Shown here: positions 1 to 6,790 of the stretch, piece by piece
Layout of the letters: every line of letters starts with the position of its first letter
Numbering within the stretch: the stretch's first letter is position 1
Assembly (NCBI GenBank): GCA_023485185.1
Contig: JAMCZP010000317.1
Location: 1 to 24,660, forward strand
Direction of reading: 5' to 3'
Length of the DNA stretch: 24,660 nucleotides
From: Gammaproteobacteria bacterium
GTDB lineage: Bacteria; Pseudomonadota; Gammaproteobacteria; Pseudomonadales; Halomonadaceae
Notes under the pieces: generated by a model
Seen by the model: only the letters and a program-made list of their open reading frames with translations
Databases searched by the model: none
What the model was told of the DNA's origin: nothing
Position numbers and translations under genes: made by a program

Positions 1-725
1 GGCGTCTTCGCCATCGCAACCAAGCCTTTTTTTAGCAGTTCTTCTTTTAGCTCCGGCCACCAAATAGCGAGAGCATCACAGCGTTTTAAGGTCGTAAAAT
101 AGACCTCTGGACTTGGCTCGCCAAGCGCCTTTTCGGTCTCTACCCACACCCGTTCGGCGGCCAAGTGTTCAAGCTCACCGCTGTGGCTTACCTCTCTCAT
201 CAGCGCCAGGGTCTCTGGCGCAATCGTGAACCCCAGCGACGCGTAGCGGGCCAGAAAACGTGCGGTACGCAAAACCCGCAGCGGGTCTTCGCTAAAGGCT
301 GATGAGGTATGCCGCAGCACGCGTTGCTCAATATCTCCCCGTCCACCAAACGGATCGGTTAAGGCACCCTCGGTGCTCTCGGCAATGGCGTTGATGGTCA
401 AATCACGCCGCAGCAGATCCTCTTCCAGCGTTACATCGGGACTTGCGTGGACCTCGAACCCCGCATAACCGTGGCCGGACTTACGTTCTGTGCGAGCCAA
501 GGCATACTCTTCGGCCGTTTCAGGGTGCAGAAAAACCGGAAAGTCGCGGCCCACCGGTTTAAAACCACGCTTGCGCATATCATCTGGCGTGGCGCCCACC
601 ACCACCCAGTCGTTATCGTAGACGGGGCAACCTAGTAAAGCGTCGCGCACTGCGCCTCCCACACGATAGACCTTAAGGCCCGCTAAGCGAGAATCAGCGC
701 GTGTTTCTGTGGCACTCTTTTCCAT
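1..725 (-). CDS. cca: CCA-adding enzyme / tRNA nucleotidyltransferase, N-terminal part (cut by window edge)
   Basis: This enzyme adds or repairs the 3'-terminal CCA of tRNAs without a template. The 241 codons visible from the ATG at 725 carry the class II nucleotidyltransferase head. The flexible loop reads [10 protein letters not shown], followed by YDNDW, whose two Asp are the metal-binding DxD. Next come [10 protein letters not shown] and [10 protein letters not shown], then [16 protein letters not shown] at the start of the neck domain. The C-terminal body, and any HD domain, lies beyond base 1. The start is 23 nt after the apaH stop, with only a weak GAGA Shine-Dalgarno, so it is probably read from an apaH transcript. 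The reading frame is open with no stop as far as the edge. Assignment to the family is firm; which domains the full protein carries cannot be judged here. Confidence 0.93.
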   Translation of the reverse strand, partial: MEKSATETRADSRLAGLKVYRVGGAVRDALLGCPVYDNDWVVVGATPDDMRKRGFKPVGRDFPVFLHPETAEEYALARTERKSGHGYAGFEVHASPDVTLEEDLLRRDLTINAIAESTEGALTDPFGGRGDIEQRVLRHTSSAFSEDPLRVLRTARFLARYASLGFTIAPETLALMREVSHSGELEHLAAERVWVETEKALGEPSPEVYFTTLKRCDALAIWWPELKEELLKKGLVAMAKT

Positions 726-748
726 GGTGTTCTCTATTTCCCCTACTG

Positions 749-1561
749 CTAGTTTACCTGCTGGCTGGGCACACTTATACGCTCGCCGTTAGCAAGGTTG
801 AGTGCCGTTAAACGCCCACCCCATACGCAGCCAGTGTCTAACGCCTCGACGGTCACGCGTGCCTGCGGGACTTTACCTTCCAGTGCTGCCCAGTGGCCAA
901 ACAACAGGTGAGCATCATCGGTACGAGGATATTGAAACCAGGGCAGAAAGCCTTCCGGAACGCTTTCCAGCCCCTCTTTTGCGGCAAACTCCAAACGCCC
1001 CTGGGCATCAATGAAACGCATCCGAGTGAAGACATTGACAATCAACCTCAGTCGTTCCATACCGTCTAAATCGTCTTGCCAGATATCTGGCTGATTGCCA
1101 AATAGCCGAGTTAAGAACTGGCCGGACGTTTCACTGGCAAGCGCCTCCTGCACTTCCCGGCCTAAGGCTTCGGCTTGTGCCACACTCCACTGGGGAAGCA
1201 GCCCAGCGTGAGTCATTAATGTATTGCCTTCACGAACGCTTAGCGGCAGGCTCTGCAGCCAATCCAGCAGCCCCTCTCGATCAGGAGCTTTAAGAATATC
1301 ACTCAGCGTATCGTTTTTTTTCAGTTTGCCGCCGCCTCGAGCGACCACTAACAAATGAAAATCGTGGTTACCCAACACCGTGCGCGCGGCGCTGCCCAGT
1401 GCCTTTACTTCTCGCAGGCACTCAAGTGAAGCTGGCCCACGGTTGATCAAATCGCCCACTAGCCAAAGGGTATCTCGCGAGGGGTTGAAGCTAAGCTGGT
1501 CAAGTAGCGCTACAAATTCGTCGTGACAGCCGTGTAAATCGCCGATTGCGTAGGTACTCAT
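749..1561 (-). CDS. apaH: Symmetrical bis(5'-nucleosyl)-tetraphosphatase
   Basis: ApaH hydrolyses Ap4A symmetrically to two ADP, controlling dinucleoside polyphosphate alarmones and Np4 RNA caps in the cytoplasm. The 270 residues follow the metallophosphatase pattern: GDLHGC near residue 7, GDLINRG near 40, GNHDFHLL near 69, THAGLLPQW near 122, and a C-terminal [10 protein letters not shown] followed by [10 protein letters not shown]. Length and motifs match the enterobacterial enzyme closely. I chose the ATG at 1561 over the in-frame ATG at 1576, because AAAGG lies 7 nt before it and the protein then begins MSTYAIGD like its relatives. Downstream is cca; upstream, divergently, is the Tat/GMC pair that separates it from apaG. 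Confidence 0.96.
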   Translation of the reverse strand: MSTYAIGDLHGCHDEFVALLDQLSFNPSRDTLWLVGDLINRGPASLECLREVKALGSAARTVLGNHDFHLLVVARGGGKLKKNDTLSDILKAPDREGLLDWLQSLPLSVREGNTLMTHAGLLPQWSVAQAEALGREVQEALASETSGQFLTRLFGNQPDIWQDDLDGMERLRLIVNVFTRMRFIDAQGRLEFAAKEGLESVPEGFLPWFQYPRTDDAHLLFGHWAALEGKVPQARVTVEALDTGCVWGGRLTALNLANGERISVPSQQVN

Positions 1562-1760
1562 GCAAGGGCCTTTCATTAGATGAGTTTGCTAAATAGTAAC
1601 ATCCCATGCTTGTCTGCCGCCCACCGCGAGGGGCTAGTGCTTAATGTGACAATTGAACTGGTGCAAACAGCTAACCTGCGCCACTATAAACAACTGCCAA
1701 AAAACCAACGCCCCTCAGCGAAGCCTCTGCCTCGCCGCTGTTAAGGAAAACGATACGACG

Positions 1761-1940
1761 ATGACAATGGATCATACCCGACGTGGGCTACTGAAAGTCG
1801 CAACACTCGCAGGCATCGGTGCGTTACTACTGCCCGGCACTGCCTTACTGCCTGTCGCTCAGGCCAACGCCGCTAAGGCATCTAAACCACCCGCTGCCGT
1901 TATGGTAAATGGCTGGCTGCTGAATGCCAGTGACCGCTGA
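1761..1940 (+). CDS. Small twin-arginine signal protein, putative export partner of the GMC oxidoreductase
   Basis: This is a 59-residue protein. Residues 5-37 form a Tat signal: HTRRGLLKVA, then a hydrophobic stretch of Ala, Leu and Gly, ending with an ANA cleavage site at about residue 37. Only about 22 residues would remain after cleavage. Known FAD-GMC dehydrogenases (fructose and sorbitol dehydrogenases) have a Tat-signal small subunit that carries the signal-less large subunit to the periplasm. By analogy this gene may do the same in miniature, which is inference. The C-terminal VMVNGWLLNASDR loosely resembles the first helix of those small subunits, so it may be a shortened relative. 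The ATG at 1761 follows TAAGGAAA by about 13 nt; an ATG at 1767 is possible. Its stop overlaps the next start by one base (TGATG). A TATAAA at 1685-1690 could be a -10, but no good -35 is seen. Confidence 0.72.
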   Translation: MTMDHTRRGLLKVATLAGIGALLLPGTALLPVAQANAAKASKPPAAVMVNGWLLNASDR

Positions 1941-3403
1941 TGTATATCGATTTCGAGGATATCAGCGAACATAGCAACAACGCGGATGTATGCATTATTG
2001 GCGGCGGTGCTGCAGGCATTTCCATGGCGATTACGTTGAGCAAGCAGGGGCACCGCGTACTTCTCTGTGAGGGCGGCGACGCCGACTATAGTGAACGCTC
2101 TCAAGACAGCTACCGAGGGGAAACCGTCGGCGATGCTTATATTCCACTGTATGGTGCTCGGCTGCGCTATTTAGGCGGGTCGACCAATCATTGGGGAGGC
2201 GTTTGTCGCCCTTTGGATCGCTACGACTTTAGCGCAAAAACAGCTGCCAGTGAGACAGCTTGGCCAATCGGACGCGACGCCCTGGCGCCGTACTACCGTG
2301 CAGCCGCGAGCATCCTCGACTTAACGCCTACCCCCGCCGATCAGCCAATCCCAGGGTCAGGTCTAAAACGCATCTATTTTTCACTGGGTAACCCGACGCG
2401 CTTAAAAGATAAATATGCCGCTACGCTTAGCGAGTCGACCACACTTGAATGCTGCCTGACAGCCAACTTATTCGCGCTAGAAACACAAAACGGCAAGGTA
2501 ACCCGCGCCACGTTCAGAAACTATCAAGGCGACCTTCGTCAGGTGCAGGCACGCTATTTTGTGCTGGCCTGCGGCGGCATTGACAACTCTCGCCTGCTGC
2601 TATGGTGCAATCAACAAACCCAAGGGCAGCTTATTCCCCAGCATGACACCCTTGGTCGCTATTGGATGGAGCACCCTCACGCCACGATAGGTAAAGCGCT
2701 GCTTTTCAATCCGGCAGCACTCGGCCTGGACGATGAGTACAACGTGTTTCTCTCCCCCACGGCTAACACTATCGCCTCACGTCAAATTCTTAACTGCGGG
2801 CTGCGCTTGCATCGTATGAATCCAGAGGCCACTCAGGAACTGACTGACGAACTCGCCGAGCAAGCACCAACACTGGCTGGGCGGCTGAGCACCTGGCAAG
2901 CTCAAGGCCAGGTTATTCACGGCGCAGTATTGAGAGCTGCTTGGGAGCAAGAGCCCCATTATGACAACCGTGTCGAGTTGAGCGAGGAGCTAGACGAGCT
3001 GGGCGTTCCCCGTAGCCGGTTGGTATGGCGGCAATCCGAACTGGATCGTCACACCATTCGCGAAAGCATGCTTGCGCTTGGCGAGTACTTGCGTGCTTAT
3101 GATCTAGGGCGTCTGCAGCTGGCTGGCTGGCTCGCAGATACCCCTGTGCAACTACCTACCGATGGCGAGCTAGCGGGCCGTCACCATATGGGCGGCACGC
3201 GCATGAGCCTTAATGCCGAGGAAGGCATTGTTAACCCCGACTGCCGTCTATTTGCTCAGGATAACTTCTACGTAGCGGGCTCCAGCGTATTTGCCAGCGG
3301 AGGCCATGCTAACCCCACTTTAACCCTGGTGCAGTTGGCCCTACGCCTCTGTGACCACTTGGGGAGCCGATTAGCGCAAAGTGACCAGCCCGCTACTGTT
3401 TAA
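1940..3403 (+). CDS. GMC-family FAD-dependent oxidoreductase, probable periplasmic dehydrogenase
   Basis: This is a 487-residue flavoprotein of the glucose-methanol-choline oxidoreductase family. It shows an N-terminal dinucleotide-binding fold (VCIIGGGAAGISMAI, then LLCEGG), a second FAD-contacting segment (RYLGGSTNHWGG, near residue 78), ALACGGIDNSRLLL near residue 210, and the C-terminal active-site region with HHMGGTRM and then SGGHANPTLTL, which holds the usual catalytic His and Asn. It has no signal peptide of its own, yet is translationally coupled to a Tat-signal protein one base upstream, suggesting co-export as a complex. The substrate (sugar, polyol or alcohol) cannot be read from the sequence. 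No cytochrome c subunit is next to it, so the electron acceptor is unknown. Its stop lies 8 nt from the convergent apaG stop. Confidence 0.88.
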   Translation: MYIDFEDISEHSNNADVCIIGGGAAGISMAITLSKQGHRVLLCEGGDADYSERSQDSYRGETVGDAYIPLYGARLRYLGGSTNHWGGVCRPLDRYDFSAKTAASETAWPIGRDALAPYYRAAASILDLTPTPADQPIPGSGLKRIYFSLGNPTRLKDKYAATLSESTTLECCLTANLFALETQNGKVTRATFRNYQGDLRQVQARYFVLACGGIDNSRLLLWCNQQTQGQLIPQHDTLGRYWMEHPHATIGKALLFNPAALGLDDEYNVFLSPTANTIASRQILNCGLRLHRMNPEATQELTDELAEQAPTLAGRLSTWQAQGQVIHGAVLRAAWEQEPHYDNRVELSEELDELGVPRSRLVWRQSELDRHTIRESMLALGEYLRAYDLGRLQLAGWLADTPVQLPTDGELAGRHHMGGTRMSLNAEEGIVNPDCRLFAQDNFYVAGSSVFASGGHANPTLTLVQLALRLCDHLGSRLAQSDQPATV

Positions 3404-3411
3404 TGAAGTGT

Positions 3412-3789
3412 TTAGTGAAGCTGCAGCGGGGCAGCCAGTCGGAAGGGGGAAATCACTACTTCAAAAACACGTTGGGTCGAGGTGTCTAACAGCGTGTAGG
3501 CACCTTCCATTACCCCTACTGGCGTCTGAAGAATCGCACGGCTGATATAGCGAAAGCTTTGACCGGGGCCAATCAGTGGCTGCTGCCCCACCACGCCTTT
3601 GCCGCGCACTTCCTGGCAGTCTCCGCTGCCCTGGGTAATCTTCCAATAGCGCGCCATAAGCTGGACGCTATGGGGGCTTTTATTATGCACAGTCACGGTG
3701 TAGCTAAACACGTAGCGCGACTCCACATCGTTCGATTCATCAATGCGGTAGCTGGGTGTAACACTGACCTCAATGGCTAGGCCACTCAC
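3412..3789 (-). CDS. apaG: ApaG, Co2+/Mg2+ efflux-associated protein
   Basis: This 125-residue protein consists of one ApaG fibronectin-like beta-sandwich domain. Visible family features are YVFSYTVTVHN, QLMARYWKIT, a Gly-rich EVRGKGVVGQQPLIGPG and a C-terminal PFRLAAP. Length and motifs match the Escherichia coli protein (125 residues). The biochemical role is poorly defined; cobalt resistance phenotypes are known in enterics. Its ATG overlaps the rsmA stop by 4 nt (ATGA), so it is the last gene of the lptD-surA-pdxA-rsmA-apaG run. Unlike in E. coli, apaH does not follow directly: a convergent GMC gene ends 8 nt away. Confidence 0.95.
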   Translation of the reverse strand: MSGLAIEVSVTPSYRIDESNDVESRYVFSYTVTVHNKSPHSVQLMARYWKITQGSGDCQEVRGKGVVGQQPLIGPGQSFRYISRAILQTPVGVMEGAYTLLDTSTQRVFEVVISPFRLAAPLQLH

Positions 3790-4613
3790 GCTGGAGTACC
3801 CCTCTCGCTGCTCGCCTGTTCGTCGGCGGCAACGCGATTGGCAATCGCTACATACTCCGCCACGCTCAAGGTTTGCGGTCGGCGGATCGGATCAATACCC
3901 AGGTCTTCCAACGTGTCTGGGCTCACGCGCCCTTTAAAGTTATTGCGCAGCGTTTTACGCCGCTGACCAAACGCCAGCTTAACCAACTCAAACAGTAACG
4001 CTGGGTCATCTGCGACATGCGGCAGCGTCTCATGAGGCGTTAAGCGCACAATCGCGGAGTCGACTTTAGGCCTTGGCACAAAGGCTTCCGGCGGTACGAT
4101 AAACAGTTGCTCGACATGACAATAGTACTGGGCCATCACCGAGAGACGCCCCCAATCTGTCCCGCCGGGCTCTGCCGCTAAGCGTTCTACCACCTCTTTT
4201 TGCAGCATAAAATGCATGTCTTCCACCGCATCACCCGCTGCTAGCAGGTGAACAATCAGCGGGGTAGATATGTTATAGGGCAGATTCCCCACGACACGCA
4301 GCGCTGGCCCATCGCCTTTTAGGGCCGCGAAATCAAACTTCAGCGCATCCCCTTCATGGATTACAAAGTCAGGGTAGTTAAAAAACTGAACGCGCAGACC
4401 GGGAATCAGGTCACGGTCAAGCTCAATCACTTCTAAATGGCCTGCCGCTTCCAGCAGCGGCTCGGTCAATGCCCCTTGGCCTGGGCCGATTTCGACAAGA
4501 CGGTCTGTCGAACGCGGGCCAACAGCGCGAACGATCCGCGAAATAATGCCAAGGTCACGTAAAAAGTTTTGACCAAAGCGTTTACGAGCGCGGTGCTGGG
4601 GCACAGTAGACAT
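3786..4613 (-). CDS. rsmA: 16S rRNA (adenine1518-N6/adenine1519-N6)-dimethyltransferase
   Basis: RsmA (KsgA) dimethylates the two adjacent adenines in the 3'-terminal hairpin of 16S rRNA, a late checkpoint of 30S assembly. The 275 residues show RKRFGQNFL at the N-terminus, the SAM-binding EIGPGQGALT near residue 45, an acidic ELD strand, and the catalytic NLPYNIS motif near 109. FVPRPKVDSAIVRL follows at the start of the small helical domain. I prefer the ATG at 4613, preceded by AAGGA at 10 nt, over the in-frame ATG at 4643, which overlaps the pdxA stop (ATGA) and would add ten atypical residues. It sits between pdxA and apaG in the classical order. Confidence 0.95.
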   Translation of the reverse strand: MSTVPQHRARKRFGQNFLRDLGIISRIVRAVGPRSTDRLVEIGPGQGALTEPLLEAAGHLEVIELDRDLIPGLRVQFFNYPDFVIHEGDALKFDFAALKGDGPALRVVGNLPYNISTPLIVHLLAAGDAVEDMHFMLQKEVVERLAAEPGGTDWGRLSVMAQYYCHVEQLFIVPPEAFVPRPKVDSAIVRLTPHETLPHVADDPALLFELVKLAFGQRRKTLRNNFKGRVSPDTLEDLGIDPIRRPQTLSVAEYVAIANRVAADEQASSERGTPA

Positions 4614-4639
4614 CAAACGGTATTCCTTGGAGTGCAGAT

Positions 4640-5731
4640 TCAATCGGGAGTATGTTGCAGCAAACGCTGCGTGGCCAAACGGCGCGCAAGCGTCATGGCT
4701 ACCTTTAAGCTGCCAGGATCAGCTAAGCCTTTACCAGCCAGATCCAGAGCAGTGCCATGGTCGACCGAGGTGCGCACCAGCGGTAGACCCAAGGTTATAT
4801 TGGCAGCCTGACCAAAGCCTGCGTATTTTAACACCGCCAAGCCTTGATCATGGTACATCGCCAGTACGGCATCGACACCCGTTAAGTGCCGGGGGGTGAA
4901 CAGCGTATCCGCAGGCAGCGGACCAAGAATATCCATTCCTTCGCCGCGTAATGCATCAAGTGCAGGAATGATGATATCCAACTCTTCGCGTCCCAGGTGC
5001 CCATCTTCCCCGGCATGAGGGTTTAAACCACATACTGCGATGCGTGGTTTGGCAATCCCAAACTGGCGCTGCAAATCGGCCGCCAGTAAGCGACTGATGC
5101 GAGTCACGCGGTCATAAGTAATCGCCTCTGCCACATTGCGCAGCGGCAGATGGGTCGTCACCAGGGCGACACGTAAATCGCCGCTACCTTGCCAACTGGG
5201 TGCAGTCGCATGCAGGGCCGCATCGGTGGCAAGCAACATCACGACTTCCTCGACACCACAGGCATCGCGCAGCCATTCGGTATGGCCAGTAAAACCTGGA
5301 TGGCCGCCCTCAATGATCACACCTTTGTGCAGTGGCGCGGTGACCATGGCGGAAGCGTGACCGTTTTGGCACGCTTCAATCGCCAGCGCCAAGATGGCTA
5401 ACACATAGTCAGCATTGGCGGGGTTAAGGCATCCGGGCGTAGCAGGTGCGTTAAGCGCAACAGGCCAAACAGGCAAAAGAGTAGCGCCATGGGGCAGTTC
5501 ACCGCCGGGTGAGCACTCCACGACGGTAACGTTTAACTGAAGTTCTGCTGCTCGCTCACGCAGCATAGAAGGGTCACCAATCGCCACCGTATTGGCCGGC
5601 CACTGACTCTGCGCTGCTAGTATCAGCGTGAGCTCTGGACCTATACCCGCTGGCTCACCGGTAGTAACCACTACCGGCAAAGGGCTGTCTATCAACAAAG
5701 CACTACCTTCTGCCAAAGCACTAGCGACCAT
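4640..5731 (-). CDS. pdxA: 4-hydroxythreonine-4-phosphate dehydrogenase
   Basis: PdxA oxidises 4-phosphohydroxy-L-threonine with NAD(P)+ in the DXP-dependent pyridoxal phosphate pathway. Motifs include TGEPAGIGPEL near residue 24, PLHKGVI near 133, and the divalent-metal histidines at about 150 (TGHTEW), 194 (TTHLPL) and 294 (AMYHDQGL). GLPLVRTSVDHGTALDLAG lies near the C-terminus. The protein has 363 residues against about 329 in E. coli. The extra length comes from an N-terminal extension and an insertion of roughly 14 residues at about 170-184. The start overlaps the surA stop by one base (TAATG) with no obvious Shine-Dalgarno, so translation is probably coupled to surA. Confidence 0.95.
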   Translation of the reverse strand: MVASALAEGSALLIDSPLPVVVTTGEPAGIGPELTLILAAQSQWPANTVAIGDPSMLRERAAELQLNVTVVECSPGGELPHGATLLPVWPVALNAPATPGCLNPANADYVLAILALAIEACQNGHASAMVTAPLHKGVIIEGGHPGFTGHTEWLRDACGVEEVVMLLATDAALHATAPSWQGSGDLRVALVTTHLPLRNVAEAITYDRVTRISRLLAADLQRQFGIAKPRIAVCGLNPHAGEDGHLGREELDIIIPALDALRGEGMDILGPLPADTLFTPRHLTGVDAVLAMYHDQGLAVLKYAGFGQAANITLGLPLVRTSVDHGTALDLAGKGLADPGSLKVAMTLARRLATQRLLQHTPD

Positions 5732-6753
5732 TAGAGACGAATATCGACAAAGGCTTGCGAGCGGATCTCTTGCTGCCAGCTCTCTAGCTCTTCATTGGCA
5801 CGACGCTGAAAAATGGCTTGGCGAACCTGTTCGCGCTGGCTCTCCTGGGTAACGTCCTGACGCCGACGATCCAGCACTTCAATAACGTGATAGCCGAACT
5901 GAGAGCGTACCGGCTGAGATACCTGGTTAACCTCTAGCGCGCGCATCGCCTCTTCAAAGGGGGCAACGGTCTGACCTGGGCGCACCCAGTCAAGCTCTCC
6001 ACCGTTAAGCGCAGTACCGCTATCATCACTAAACTCTCGCGCCACCGATGCAAAATCTGAGCCTTGAGATAACCGCTGGCGGACCTCTTCTGCCCGCGCT
6101 CGCGCCTGATCCTCGTCACGGTTGGGCGTTAACGCAATGAGCACGTGCCGGGCACGAGTCTCTTCAATAAAGTTCTGTTCGCCTGACTGGCCCTGCTGGC
6201 TTAAAAAGCGCTCAACGTCTCGCTCACTGACCGACACGCGATTACTGATTTGACGCTGCTGCACCTGACGCATCAGCATTTCACGACGAATATCGTCGCG
6301 TACGCTGGCCAGCGTCATACCGTCTGCTTCCACTGCATCAGCAAATTCATCCAAGGTCATGCCGTTGGATTCAGCGATAGTGCGCACTTGGCGATTCAGT
6401 TCAGTATCATCAATGCTGAGATTAGCATCGCGTGCCATCTGCAGTTGAATCTCTTCCATCACCATGCGCTCAAGCATCTGGGGGGCTATTTGGGAACGCG
6501 GAGGCAGTGTACCGCCCTGGGCCTGGGCCTGCTGCTCAATTTGGGCAATGCGGTCGTCTAACTCGCTGCGCATAATCACACCGTTATTAACCACGGCTAC
6601 TACGCTATCTAGTGCCTGACGCTGGGTGGTTTGGAAGTTTTGCGCATGTAACGTAAGCGGTGAAAGGGCAATGCCCGCACCAACGCATAGGGCTAGCAGG
6701 CTACCTGCAGAGAGCTGTTGCATACGGGCTAGCAGGGGCTTTCTCATTTTCAT
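5731..6753 (-). CDS. surA: SurA-type periplasmic chaperone with a single parvulin domain
   Basis: SurA escorts unfolded outer-membrane proteins through the periplasm to the BAM complex. The 340-residue product has a signal peptide ending near residue 37 (LTLHA/QNF). Its N-terminal chaperone domain, about 45-175, includes DSVVAVVNNGVIMRSELD and three helices. One parvulin PPIase domain follows at about 197-296 (ARHVLI, then GGELDW, then FGYHVIEVLD), and a C-terminal helix ends in AFVDIRL. E. coli SurA has 428 residues and two parvulin domains, so one is absent here. I chose the ATG at 6753: AAGAGA lies upstream, it yields a normal signal peptide, and it falls 37 nt after the lptD stop. The longer frame to 6855 would overlap lptD by 65 nt. 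Confidence 0.93.
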   Translation of the reverse strand: MKMRKPLLARMQQLSAGSLLALCVGAGIALSPLTLHAQNFQTTQRQALDSVVAVVNNGVIMRSELDDRIAQIEQQAQAQGGTLPPRSQIAPQMLERMVMEEIQLQMARDANLSIDDTELNRQVRTIAESNGMTLDEFADAVEADGMTLASVRDDIRREMLMRQVQQRQISNRVSVSERDVERFLSQQGQSGEQNFIEETRARHVLIALTPNRDEDQARARAEEVRQRLSQGSDFASVAREFSDDSGTALNGGELDWVRPGQTVAPFEEAMRALEVNQVSQPVRSQFGYHVIEVLDRRRQDVTQESQREQVRQAIFQRRANEELESWQQEIRSQAFVDIRL

Positions 6754-6790
6754 AACACGTCTCTTTTCAGTCGCCATTCTATGGATGTCG

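Noticed and set aside
1685..1690. TATAAA upstream of the Tat/GMC pair as a defined promoter.
   Set aside because: No hexamer at 16-18 nt upstream resembles a -35; kept only as a remark in the gene entry.
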